Below, piece by piece: positions 16,086-24,421 of a stretch of DNA of 64,000 nt (positions within the stretch are counted from its first letter, which is position 1; every line of letters starts with the position of its first letter). A model generated the notes under the pieces. It was not told where the DNA came from and made no database searches. It saw nothing but the letters and a program-made list of their open reading frames with translations. The DNA comes from Aquimarina brevivitae (GTDB taxonomy: Bacteria > Bacteroidota > Bacteroidia > Flavobacteriales > Flavobacteriaceae): positions 87,031 through 151,030 of the forward strand of contig NZ_SGXE01000004.1 of assembly GCF_004216895.1 (NCBI RefSeq). The letters run 5' to 3'. The position numbers and the translations under genes are program-made.

Positions 16086-17342
16086 ATGGCTTATTTATTT
16101 ACCTCAGAAAGTGTATCTGAAGGACATCCAGACAAAGTAGCAGATCAAATTAGTGATGCATTATTGGATAATTTTTTAGCATTTGACCCGGAGTCTAAAG
16201 TTGCTTGCGAAACACTGGTAACTACCGGACAGGTCGTACTTGCAGGAGAAGTAAAGTCAAAAACGTATTTAGACGTACAAAACTTAGCCCGCGAGGTTAT
16301 CAACGAAATTGGTTATACTAAAGGAGCTTATCAATTCAGTGGGGATTCTTGTGGTGTTATATCCTTAATACACGAGCAGTCACAAGATATTAACCAAGGT
16401 GTCGATCGAAGCTCTAAAGAAGAGCAAGGTGCTGGTGATCAAGGCATGATGTTTGGTTATGCTACCAAAGAGACCGCCAATTATATGCCATTGGCCTTAG
16501 ATATATCTCATAAAATTTTAATTGAACTTGCTAAATTAAGGCGAGAAGGTAAAGAAATACCATATTTAAGACCAGACTCTAAAAGTCAGGTTACTATTGA
16601 ATATAGTGATGATAATATTCCGCAACGAATAGTCGCTATCGTTGTATCGACTCAGCATGATGATTTCGACACAGATGATAACACGATGTTGGCTAAAATT
16701 AAAGAGGATATTGTAAAGATATTAATGCCTAGAGTCATCGCCCAATTACCAGAATATGTTCAACAATTATTTAACGATAAAATAGTATATCATATAAACC
16801 CCACCGGTAAATTTGTGATCGGTGGTCCTCACGGAGATACTGGTTTAACAGGTAGAAAAATTATTGTAGACACTTATGGTGGTAAAGGTGCTCATGGTGG
16901 TGGTGCTTTTTCTGGTAAGGATCCTAGTAAAGTAGACCGTTCTGCGGCATATGCCTCAAGACATATTGCTAAAAATCTTGTGGCAGCAGGAGTGGCAGAT
17001 GAAATTTTAGTACAGGTTTCGTATGCCATCGGTGTTGTGGAACCCACGTCTATATTTGTAGACACTTATGGCTCCAGTAATGTTGAGCTTACTGATGGTG
17101 AAATTGCTCAAAAAGTAGCTGAACTATTCGATATGCGACCAGCTGCAATTGAAAGCAGGCTTAAACTCCGTAATCCGATTTATAAAGAAACCGCTGCTTA
17201 TGGACATATGGGCAAAGAATCCAAAACCGTTCGTAAAGTATTCGAAAGTCCATATTCTGGCAAGGTTGAATTAGATGTAGAGCTTTTTACCTGGGAGAAA
17301 TTAGATTATGTGGATAAAGTAAAGCAAGCTTTTGGCCTGTAA
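16086..17342 (+). CDS. metK: S-adenosylmethionine synthase
   Basis: Makes SAM from methionine and ATP. Opens with MAYLFTSESVSEGHPDKVADQ, bearing the ATP-binding HPDK motif; the signatures GAGDQGMMFGYA (about residue 118) and GGGAFSGKDPSKVDRSAAY (about 270) are both present. At 418 residues it is slightly longer than E. coli MetK (384), as in other Bacteroidota, owing to an insert near residues 160-235. Stand-alone gene divergent from the methionine operon, with its own SAM-II leader, so both homocysteine production and SAM synthesis would be repressed by SAM. Confidence 0.97.
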   Translation: MAYLFTSESVSEGHPDKVADQISDALLDNFLAFDPESKVACETLVTTGQVVLAGEVKSKTYLDVQNLAREVINEIGYTKGAYQFSGDSCGVISLIHEQSQDINQGVDRSSKEEQGAGDQGMMFGYATKETANYMPLALDISHKILIELAKLRREGKEIPYLRPDSKSQVTIEYSDDNIPQRIVAIVVSTQHDDFDTDDNTMLAKIKEDIVKILMPRVIAQLPEYVQQLFNDKIVYHINPTGKFVIGGPHGDTGLTGRKIIVDTYGGKGAHGGGAFSGKDPSKVDRSAAYASRHIAKNLVAAGVADEILVQVSYAIGVVEPTSIFVDTYGSSNVELTDGEIAQKVAELFDMRPAAIESRLKLRNPIYKETAAYGHMGKESKTVRKVFESPYSGKVELDVELFTWEKLDYVDKVKQAFGL

Positions 17343-17482
17343 ATGTTATTTTTTATGCTTAAATTTATGATATTCAATTATTTGCAAAATGAATTAATCA
17401 TAGATTACCAAAAACCCAAAAACAAATTCTATTTACCTGACTACGAATTCTAGTTAGTACATAGCACCTTTTAAAGAACAAC

Positions 17483-17490
17483 TATCTTTG
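17483..17490 (+). promoter_or_regulatory. -10 box of the 17522 gene
   Basis: TATCTTTG is an exact TAnnTTTG match 31 nt upstream of the ATG at 17522. No clear -33 TTG is seen. Confidence 0.5.
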
Positions 17491-17521
17491 GGCAGTTTGT
17501 AAAATTACTAAATCATTGACA

Positions 17522-17896
17522 ATGAACTATAAACTTGCTTTCACGGCAATATTATCCATAATCACTATACAGTGTTACGCACAGGACTATAGTAGCAATA
17601 CCGAATCCATTAGAGTATTAGATGATAAAATTGAAGACGGAGAATTTAATGTAGACAAAAACATATCTACTGCTACATTAACCCTAACATCATCCCATTC
17701 CTCTACTAATAAAAGATCAAATGAGGAGGATCATATAATCAGTGATAAAGAATGGAAGAAGATTATGAAAAAAATGAAACGTAGTCGCAAAAAGGTTAAA
17801 AACAATGAGGAATACGTCCAGCTGTATAAAACTATTGATACTGTTTACGTATCTTCAAAAAGACCTTCCGAGCAAATTCAACTATCCGGGTGGTAA
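17522..17896 (+). CDS. Small secreted protein, unknown function
   Basis: 124 residues. A Sec signal peptide (MNYKLAFTAILSIITIQCYA, cleaved before QDY) is followed by a low-complexity, Ser/Thr-rich stretch, a strongly basic segment with repeated KKMKRSRKK-like residues and a tail containing DTVYV. The start at ATG 17522 is preferred to a TTG two codons earlier because it gives a clean signal peptide. The next gene encodes a similarly organised protein ending in DTVFV. No domain recognised; periplasmic or cell-surface location is inferred. Confidence 0.65.
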   Translation: MNYKLAFTAILSIITIQCYAQDYSSNTESIRVLDDKIEDGEFNVDKNISTATLTLTSSHSSTNKRSNEEDHIISDKEWKKIMKKMKRSRKKVKNNEEYVQLYKTIDTVYVSSKRPSEQIQLSGW

Positions 17897-17920
17897 GACT
17901 AAAATTTTAATTTCATTTAT

Positions 17921-17955
17921 AAGCAGAATTGGCAACTCCAATTCTGCTTATTTTT
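17921..17955 (+). terminator. Intrinsic terminator
   Basis: Perfect 12-bp stem AAGCAGAATTGG / CCAATTCTGCTT with loop caact, then ATTTTTT. Ends the 17522 gene and separates it from the 18094 gene. Confidence 0.9.
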
Positions 17956-18093
17956 TATAACGTGTTGTAAACAAGAGGATAAGGAAATATCCCCATACAA
18001 AAAGGGTTGTTTTCCCTCTAGCATTACATAGGGTTATGATTTAATTTAGCAATTGAAGATTAAAAGGATAATTATTAACCAAAAAAATATGTT

Positions 18094-18366
18094 ATGAAAC
18101 TAAAATTTTTATACACCGTACTATTTACTTTGTTATTTGCTACCGGATTCGCTCAGCAAAAAAACACCAAGAAAAGTGAGCTAAATCAAAATACTTTAGA
18201 TAGCAAAATTAATTATACTGAAATAGATACAATACTAGAGAACTTACAGAAAAAGCGAGCAAAAAGAAATTTAAGAAGACAAAAACAAACAGTATTCAGG
18301 GTAGTAGACACTGTTTTCGTAGAGATGAAACTACAGAAAGCTGACACTAAGCTAACCGATTTTTAA
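18094..18366 (+). CDS. Small secreted basic protein, unknown function
   Basis: 90 residues: signal peptide MKLKFLYTVLFTLLFATGFA with cleavage before QQK, a lysine/asparagine-rich region, a basic helix (LQKKRAKRNLRRQKQ) and a C-terminal VVDTVFVEMK strand. The layout, a signal peptide then a basic helix then DTV[YF]V, is shared with the preceding gene, suggesting distant paralogy. It overlaps nothing; the convergent membrane-protein gene ends 3 nt beyond it. No known family recognised. Confidence 0.6.
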   Translation: MKLKFLYTVLFTLLFATGFAQQKNTKKSELNQNTLDSKINYTEIDTILENLQKKRAKRNLRRQKQTVFRVVDTVFVEMKLQKADTKLTDF

Positions 18367-18369
18367 AAC

Positions 18370-19554
18370 TTAGAATCGTTGCTTAATAGCTCTATAACTA
18401 CTCTGAACAACTTTAATACTACTAGAGTTTAGAATTTGATCTTTAGCATTAACAAGTAAGTCTAATAGGTATTGCGTGGAGACATTTTTTATCCTTAACA
18501 ATCTGTCTTCATTTTTATAATAAGTTAGTACAATGAAACATACCGTAAAGATAAAAAGTAGCGCACCACCGATTACCTGGTAACCCGAAAGAGATCTGCT
18601 AAGAAACTTGCTAAGTCCTAAGCCGGTCCACGTACCATATAAAATAAAAAAATGGATGATATAAATAGATAGGGTTCTGCTTCCTATTTTAGTGATTAAC
18701 GGGTTAGTAAACAATTTTTTAAGGGTAATGAATATTCCAAACAATACAAAAACATCACCTAAGCGCATATATAAGAAATTATTATAAGCCACAGCCTGAA
18801 ACAATTCAACACCTGTAAACTCGTGTAGCCATACCAATAATGGAGAAGAAAACAGAATTAATGCAAAGCCGGCAGCAAATAATAAACTGGTAATAAACGG
18901 ATAGAATTTGGGCTGTTCACCAAACCTCTTGAAAATAATCGCTAAGAATCCTCCAAAACAAACATAACCAAACCAGGGAAAAATAGTAAATACAGAACCG
19001 TAAATACTGGTTAAATAATTGGCTATAGCTTCAGGAAAATTAGGTAAAGCTACTTTGTCATACCACGGGTGAACTAAAAAAATGACAAAGCCAATAGTTA
19101 AGAACGTGTATTGTAGTATTCGTAAGTTAAACCGGTGCATCAAAACATAGGTACCAATCAATAATAGTAAAGAAAGACCAATACACTGCAATACGTCCAC
19201 CATTAAAAATGAAGCATTGATTTTACCTGAAAACAAAGCATACAAGCTTAATCGTAGTAAATACCCCCAGCATATTAGTTTTAATGCTCTCTTTATTCCT
19301 TTAGCAACTCTTGGGTTTTTCAATCCCTGAACCTTATTTTTAAGTAATAAAAAGATAAATACAAAACCTGTTATAGTAAAGAAGGTTGGCGCCGTAATTC
19401 CTCTAAAATATTCCCAAACCGTATAAATTGTACTGGTACGATCTCTGAATTCGTCGGATAATAAGGCATATACGAAATGACCTTGAAGCATCATTAAAAT
19501 TGCAAAAGCTCTAATCGCATCAATATAATGCAGTCGGTTAGATGAATTACTCAT
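18370..19554 (-). CDS. Acyltransferase-like multi-spanning membrane protein (DUF1624 / heparan-alpha-glucosaminide N-acetyltransferase-like)
   Basis: 394 residues with about ten hydrophobic helices. The N terminus LHYIDAIRAFAILMMLQGHF, with the conserved D-x-x-R...GH pattern, and the FTITGFVF segment near residue 60 are typical of the DUF1624/HGSNAT and acyltransferase-3 superfamily, which moves acyl groups across membranes onto sugars or polymers. The substrate is not predictable. Monocistronic on the minus strand; its upstream neighbour DoxX has its own terminator. Confidence 0.7.
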   Translation of the reverse strand: MSNSSNRLHYIDAIRAFAILMMLQGHFVYALLSDEFRDRTSTIYTVWEYFRGITAPTFFTITGFVFIFLLLKNKVQGLKNPRVAKGIKRALKLICWGYLLRLSLYALFSGKINASFLMVDVLQCIGLSLLLLIGTYVLMHRFNLRILQYTFLTIGFVIFLVHPWYDKVALPNFPEAIANYLTSIYGSVFTIFPWFGYVCFGGFLAIIFKRFGEQPKFYPFITSLLFAAGFALILFSSPLLVWLHEFTGVELFQAVAYNNFLYMRLGDVFVLFGIFITLKKLFTNPLITKIGSRTLSIYIIHFFILYGTWTGLGLSKFLSRSLSGYQVIGGALLFIFTVCFIVLTYYKNEDRLLRIKNVSTQYLLDLLVNAKDQILNSSSIKVVQSSYRAIKQRF

Positions 19555-19689
19555 AAAGTAGGTTAGTTGGGTTACTGGTAAAAAGCAATGAAATAACTTA
19601 TTATTTTTAAAGGCGCAAAGCTAATCATTTTTTACGATCTAACACGATTTTTTATTCCTAAATCAATGATTACAAAATAGATATAAAAA

Positions 19690-19711
19690 AAGACGTGAAA
19701 ATTCACGTCTT
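19690..19711 (-). terminator. Intrinsic terminator of the DoxX gene
   Basis: Perfect 10-bp hairpin AAGACGTGAA / TTCACGTCTT with a 2-nt loop, followed on the minus strand by a run of Ts. It lies 26 nt after the DoxX stop codon. Confidence 0.9.
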
Positions 19712-19736
19712 CTCGTAATTCAATTCAAGTATATCT

Positions 19737-20159
19737 TTACTGCTGCATCTTGAGGTAATAATCCACAGAATGTTTTCCGGATCCATAAAAAAGAAAAAAG
19801 ATACATAAAAGTAATACTACGCTTGCCACTATGAGATTGACAACATTCATTTCTCCAACAAAGTTAATTATTACTGCTCCAAATAGTAAAGGTAATTGCG
19901 CTGCCACCGACCATCTGGTTAGTAACCCGAAGGCAATTAAAATTCCACCGATCAGGTGCGCTGGAGCTACATAATGGATCACAATCATCGATCCGGCTAA
20001 ATTTTGAACTGGATTTAAAAGATCTACCAGGATTTGGCTATTGGCAATAAAATTTACTCCTTTTAAAAAGAGAAATACGCCGAGCGCTATGCGCAATAAG
20101 TCCAACATATAATATGTATGAGCATTGGCCCACTTGTTTAAAGATTTAATTGTAGGCAT
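19737..20159 (-). CDS. DoxX-family membrane protein
   Basis: 140 residues with four transmembrane helices and the family's first-helix pattern LLRIALGVFLFLKGVNFI, then GGILIAFGLLTRWSVAAQLPLLFG. DoxX-like proteins are small inner-membrane proteins, some linked to quinone, thiol or redox complexes; here the role is undefined. It stands alone with a strong terminator. The MPTIKSLNKW start gives the expected N-terminal cytoplasmic tail. Confidence 0.8.
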   Translation of the reverse strand: MPTIKSLNKWANAHTYYMLDLLRIALGVFLFLKGVNFIANSQILVDLLNPVQNLAGSMIVIHYVAPAHLIGGILIAFGLLTRWSVAAQLPLLFGAVIINFVGEMNVVNLIVASVVLLLCIFFLFYGSGKHSVDYYLKMQQ

Positions 20160-20390
20160 AATTGTATAATTTATTGGTTAAACTATTATAAGTTACTAAT
20201 TTTTAGGAAATTAAACCATTAAAAACCAGCTTTTCAGGTAAATTTCTTTAATTTTCAGTTAAACGACACACTCTATTATAACAGTCATTATAGAATGGTC
20301 CTCGATTACCTAAGAAAACAATAATTACTTTATGCAAGCAGCTGTATAGCATATCTCTTCTAAAAGATTTATTTTCGTACTTTAAATCCT

Positions 20391-21170
20391 ATGAAAAAAA
20401 TACTTCTTTTTTTACTAATAGCAGCAGGTTTCTTTGACACTTTTGCTCAAGAAATTCAGTCTCCGGCTTCTATGATCACTATACCAGCGGATCGATTTTG
20501 GGGTGTTGATCCATTCGATGGAATTGTTTACGCTAAAGACAATGTGCTTTATAAAGACTGGAATACGAATCGTTATCAATTTACGGATTTTACACTTGGC
20601 GAATTAACGTATGTTTCGATCTTAAATCCCTTAAAAATACTTCTCTTTTATGGTAATGCTAATACTGTTGTTTTTATTGACAAATACCTCAATGAAATCA
20701 ACAGAATTGACTTTAACCAAATTCCTTTAATTACTAATGCACATTTGGTTAGCCCTGCCAATGACAATGCGATATGGGTTTTTGACAATAATACACAGCA
20801 GTTGGTTTTATTAAACAGCAGAACAAAAAAGCTTATATTAAAAACTCAACCCATTGTTGGTTTACCCCTATATCAATACAGCAATTTTAATTTTTGCTGG
20901 TTATTCACAAAAGAAAAGGTATATACATTTAACATTTACGGCAGTTTGGTTGAAGAAAGAGCTAATGAAAACTTTGATTGTTTGCAACTGTTTGATGAGC
21001 AATTCTATGTGCTTTCGGAAAATAAAATTTTTATTTATTCTAAAGACTTTAAAGAGAAAACTGCATTATCCCTACCAGAAATTAAGCTGAAACAGTTTTA
21101 TGTTACTGATGAAATCCTTTATATTTACGACTTCCCAAAACTATTCGGTTTTGAACTAAAATCGCTTTAA
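20391..21170 (+). CDS. Secreted beta-strand-rich protein, unknown function
   Basis: 259 residues with a signal peptide (MKKILLFLLIAAGFFDTFA, cleavage before QEI). The mature part has repeating strand pairs such as LYKDWNTNRYQF, AIWVFDNNTQQLVLLN, KVYTFNIYG and KIFIYSKD, which suggests a small beta-propeller-like fold, though no named repeat is obvious. It lies 13 nt upstream of the deoxynucleoside kinase and is likely co-transcribed. I believe this pairing recurs in Flavobacteriaceae, but no functional link is known to me. Confidence 0.65.
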   Translation: MKKILLFLLIAAGFFDTFAQEIQSPASMITIPADRFWGVDPFDGIVYAKDNVLYKDWNTNRYQFTDFTLGELTYVSILNPLKILLFYGNANTVVFIDKYLNEINRIDFNQIPLITNAHLVSPANDNAIWVFDNNTQQLVLLNSRTKKLILKTQPIVGLPLYQYSNFNFCWLFTKEKVYTFNIYGSLVEERANENFDCLQLFDEQFYVLSENKIFIYSKDFKEKTALSLPEIKLKQFYVTDEILYIYDFPKLFGFELKSL

Positions 21171-21183
21171 AAATAATTGAATT

Positions 21184-21798
21184 ATGCATGTAGCCATTGC
21201 AGGAAATATAGGTGCTGGTAAAACGACATTAACCAAACTATTAGCTAAACATTTTAAATGGGAAGCACAGTACGAAGATGTTTTGGAGAACCCTTACCTA
21301 GAAGATTTCTATAATAAAATGGAGCGATGGTCTTTTAATCTGCAAATCTATTTTTTAAACAGTCGTTTTAGACAAATATTAGACATTAGAGAAAGTGGTA
21401 AAAATATCATTCAAGATCGAACGATTTATGAAGACGCCTATATTTTTGCTCCTAACTTACATGCCATGGGCCTGATGACCAATCGAGATTACGAAAACTA
21501 TCGTTCTCTTTTTGACTTAATGGAAAGTGTGGTGGAAGGCCCTGACCTCTTAATCTATTTACGTAGTAGTATTCCAAACCTAGTCGCTCAAATACACAAG
21601 CGTGGTAGAGACTATGAAAATACCATAAGTATTGACTATTTAAGTAGACTTAATGAGCGATACGAAGCATGGGCACACGATTATGACAAAGGAAACTTGT
21701 TAGTGGTAGATGTAGATCACTTAAATTTTGTTGACAATCCAGAAGATTTGGGTAACATAATCAACCGAATAGACGCAGAACTCCACGGGTTATTTTAA
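21184..21798 (+). CDS. Deoxynucleoside kinase
   Basis: Salvage kinase of 204 residues phosphorylating deoxynucleosides with ATP. The Walker A motif GNIGAGKTTL is at residues 7-16; the substrate-binding ERW...Q region (about 48-54) and the DRTIYED motif (about residue 80) are the dNK/dGK family signatures; the lid RGRDYE is near residue 140. Bacteroidota dNKs act on deoxyadenosine or deoxyguanosine, but specificity is not fixed by these motifs. It shares a transcript with the preceding secreted-protein gene and ends at a hairpin. Confidence 0.92.
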   Translation: MHVAIAGNIGAGKTTLTKLLAKHFKWEAQYEDVLENPYLEDFYNKMERWSFNLQIYFLNSRFRQILDIRESGKNIIQDRTIYEDAYIFAPNLHAMGLMTNRDYENYRSLFDLMESVVEGPDLLIYLRSSIPNLVAQIHKRGRDYENTISIDYLSRLNERYEAWAHDYDKGNLLVVDVDHLNFVDNPEDLGNIINRIDAELHGLF

Positions 21799-21803
21799 CT
21801 AAA

Positions 21804-21829
21804 AAAAGCCCATCTAAAGATGGACTTTA
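21804..21829. terminator. Bidirectional terminator hairpin
   Basis: Stem CCATCT / AGATGG (21810-21823) with a 2-nt loop and A/T-rich flanks (AAAAAAAG...CTTT), lying between the convergent kinase and lipoprotein genes. Confidence 0.6.
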
Positions 21830-21853
21830 CAATAAGGTAATAAGTACAGGGAA

Positions 21854-22171
21854 TTAATTATCATCTGTTCCACCTGTACCGGTGTTTTCTTTAATTTCAT
21901 CAACACCTTCTTCCATAGTATCTTCTGCATCATCAGCGGCATCCTCCATCGCATCTCCTGTTTCCTCAGCAGCATTCTCTAAAGCGTCTTCAGTTTCCTC
22001 TGCAGCATCTTCCAAAGCATCGCCGGTTTCCTCTGCCGCATTTTCTAAGGCATCTCCTGTTTCTTCAACAGTTTCTTCTACTTTTTCTTCCTCCTTGTTT
22101 GTTTCTCTACAAGAATTTAGGGAAAATGCCACAAATAATAATATTGTTGTAGCTAAAAAATATCGTTTCAT
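21854..22171 (-). CDS. Acidic Ala/Glu-repeat lipoprotein
   Basis: 105 residues. The signal peptide ends in the lipobox LNSC, followed by RETNKEEEKVEE. The mature chain consists of 11-residue repeats of the type EETGDALENAA / EETEDALENAA (about residues 35-90), an amphipathic helix pattern like LEA or apolipoprotein-type repeats. Very acidic and free of aromatics. A second protein with the same SCRET start and repeat style is encoded at 62224. Likely a periplasmic, membrane-tethered helical protein; a stress-protective role is only a guess. Confidence 0.75.
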   Translation of the reverse strand: MKRYFLATTILLFVAFSLNSCRETNKEEEKVEETVEETGDALENAAEETGDALEDAAEETEDALENAAEETGDAMEDAADDAEDTMEEGVDEIKENTGTGGTDDN

Positions 22172-22319
22172 AATTTTAAAATTAGTTAGTTGTTATTAAT
22201 ACTGGACTAAAAATAGAATTTCACCCCACAAACGTGCATTAATACTTTTATAATTTTATCACAAAAAGTATTAAAACATTGCAATCAACACGAATTTTAA
22301 AGTTTATTTGAATTAAAAA

Positions 22320-22976
22320 ATGAATTTTGCTCAGCTATATGATTTCCTGGAAGAATTACAGCAAAACAATTCTAAGGAATGGATGGATGCCCATAGAAAA
22401 CGATATCATCAAATAAGAGATGATTATATCAAATGGCTGGATATGATAAATCAACGACTGCTTCAAATTGATTCCGATTACTACGATACACCTGGTAAAA
22501 AAGCGATCAACCGAATAAATAATAATCTCTTATATCACCCTAACAAGCCAATCTATAAAGACCATTTTGGTGCCGGACTTGATCAACGAAGCAAACAAGG
22601 GGACTTTTATATTCACTTAGGAGTTTCAGAGTCCTTTGTAGCGGGAGGCTACTGGAAACCAGGAACTAAAATCCTTACTAGCATACGAGAAGCTATTGAT
22701 TATAACGGCGAAGAATTTTTAGAAATTATCAACAAAAAAAGTTTTAAAAATACGTTTGGCAACCTCATAGAAACTGAAGATAAATTAACAAACGCTCCAA
22801 AAGGATTTAGTCAAGATCATCGATTTATTGATCTTTTGAGACATAAAACCTTTGCTGTAGAACATCGATTAAATAAAAAGGAAGTTATCGATCAGGGTTT
22901 TGATGAAAAAGTAATAGCACTCTACAAAGAAATGTTACCTTTTCGTCGCTACCTTAACCAGGCGGTTACGGTATAA
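22320..22976 (+). CDS. DUF2461 / TIGR02453 family protein
   Basis: 218 residues with the family opening FLEELQQNNSKEWMDAHRKR and the central FGAGLDQRSKQGDFYIHLG...GGYWKP motif. The family is widespread in bacteria and fungi and has no established function. Monocistronic; its last 11 bp overlap the 3' end of the convergent KDO-transferase gene. Start at ATG 22320 gives the family-typical N terminus. Confidence 0.88.
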   Translation: MNFAQLYDFLEELQQNNSKEWMDAHRKRYHQIRDDYIKWLDMINQRLLQIDSDYYDTPGKKAINRINNNLLYHPNKPIYKDHFGAGLDQRSKQGDFYIHLGVSESFVAGGYWKPGTKILTSIREAIDYNGEEFLEIINKKSFKNTFGNLIETEDKLTNAPKGFSQDHRFIDLLRHKTFAVEHRLNKKEVIDQGFDEKVIALYKEMLPFRRYLNQAVTV

Positions 22977-24219
22977 TTTTCTCCAAATAAGTTCGAACCC
23001 CATCCAAAATGATATTGGTCGCTCCAGTATTACTATTGATAAAGTGACCAGCAATCATTCCTGATTTTTCTCTAAATTTTTTATCGATCAATAATTTATT
23101 CATTATTTCACTAAATTCTTTTGGGTTTGCTACAGAAAATAGCCCCGCTAGTTTTTGTAATTGTTTCGCTTCTCTAAATTTCTCGAAATTCTTACCAATA
23201 ACGATTGGAATACCAAATGTGGCTGGCTCTAAGATGTTATGCAAGCCCGAAGTCCCCATTGCTCCTCCTACGTAGGCAATATCTGCATAACTATAAACTC
23301 TCGAAAGGTATCCAATGGTGTCCATAACAAAGACCTGAAAATTTTTCAATTCTTTCCCCTCTTTATGTGAATATAACACTGTTGCTGCCGTCAACTTTCC
23401 CACTAGACTAGTTACTTTTTGAGCTTTGATCTCATGAGGTGCAATAATAAAACAGCAATCCTCTGGAGCTTTATTAATGAATTCTACGAAAACAGCTTCA
23501 TCCTCCGGCCAGGTACTCCCTAAAACGATACACGTTCTCTCAGCAATAAAAGCCTCTATAAAATCAACCGAATTATCCATTTCGATTTGATGCGAAACAC
23601 GATCAAAACGGGTATCACCACTTAAAGAGGCATTAGTGAACCCTAAACTTTCAACTAGATGTAAAGATTCTTTATCCTGTACAAAAAAATGATTAGCACA
23701 CTTTAGAGCTTTACGCATAAAGCCCCCGTACCATTTAAAAAAGGTTTGATTTTTTCGAAATACAGCTGAAATAAAGAAGGTTGGTGTTTTAATGTTTTCT
23801 AATTCTCTTAAGTAATTAGGCCAAAACTCATACTTCACAAAAACCGCGAGCTTAGGATGAACAACTTGCATAAAATTTTTAGCATTGGATTTAGTATCTA
23901 ATGGCAGATAACAAATTATATCAGCCAGTTTGCTATTTTTTTTAGCTTCATAACCTGAAGGGGAAAAAAAGGTAACCAACAGTTGATACGTAGGATATTT
24001 TTGCTTAAGCGCCTTCATTACCGGTACGCCTTGCTCGTATTCCCCTAGGGATGCACAATGAAACCAAATCACCGTATCCTCAGGAGCTATTTTCTTGTTA
24101 AGAAACTCAAGCACACCTTTTCTTCCTTCGACGAATTTGTTCAGTTTAGGATTAATTCCTCCAAGCAAAGGCAAAACTGCATTAACAGTAGCTATTAATA
24201 AATCGTATAAATGTTTCAA
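22966..24219 (-). CDS. waaA: 3-deoxy-D-manno-octulosonic acid (KDO) transferase
   Basis: GT-B glycosyltransferase adding KDO to lipid A precursor, at the inner membrane. Markers are the short N-terminal anchor, WFHCASLGEYEQG near residue 65 (the nucleotide-free GlyEpt loop), KYEFWPNYL, LGSTWPEDE and AYVGGAMGTSGLHNILEPATFG. I begin at TTG 24219, which gives the family-like LKHLYDLLI start; the longest frame begins at TTG 24264 and adds 15 unconserved residues. No ATG is available near the N terminus. Length from this start is 417 residues. It converges on and overlaps the DUF2461 gene by 11 bp. Confidence 0.88.
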   Translation of the reverse strand: MKHLYDLLIATVNAVLPLLGGINPKLNKFVEGRKGVLEFLNKKIAPEDTVIWFHCASLGEYEQGVPVMKALKQKYPTYQLLVTFFSPSGYEAKKNSKLADIICYLPLDTKSNAKNFMQVVHPKLAVFVKYEFWPNYLRELENIKTPTFFISAVFRKNQTFFKWYGGFMRKALKCANHFFVQDKESLHLVESLGFTNASLSGDTRFDRVSHQIEMDNSVDFIEAFIAERTCIVLGSTWPEDEAVFVEFINKAPEDCCFIIAPHEIKAQKVTSLVGKLTAATVLYSHKEGKELKNFQVFVMDTIGYLSRVYSYADIAYVGGAMGTSGLHNILEPATFGIPIVIGKNFEKFREAKQLQKLAGLFSVANPKEFSEIMNKLLIDKKFREKSGMIAGHFINSNTGATNIILDGVRTYLEKIIP

Positions 24220-24421
24220 AAGGTTCCTTTTTAATACGAAGCTAAAATACACTTCTTTCCTCAAAATCGAGAAAAACCGCGGTCTTTAAAAGTTCTTTAA
24301 TTAACATTTTAATATTCTTATTTACCAACTATTCAAATCTAGTATTAAAAAAATATCATTTTAATAAAATTAATACATGATTTTTATTAAATTGACATCG
24401 ACTTTACACAAACTCAATCTT

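Noticed and set aside
21882..22199. Plus-strand Ser/Ala-repeat ORF opposite the lipoprotein at 21854
   Set aside because: It is the mirror of the repetitive lipoprotein gene; only the minus-strand reading gives a signal peptide and lipobox.
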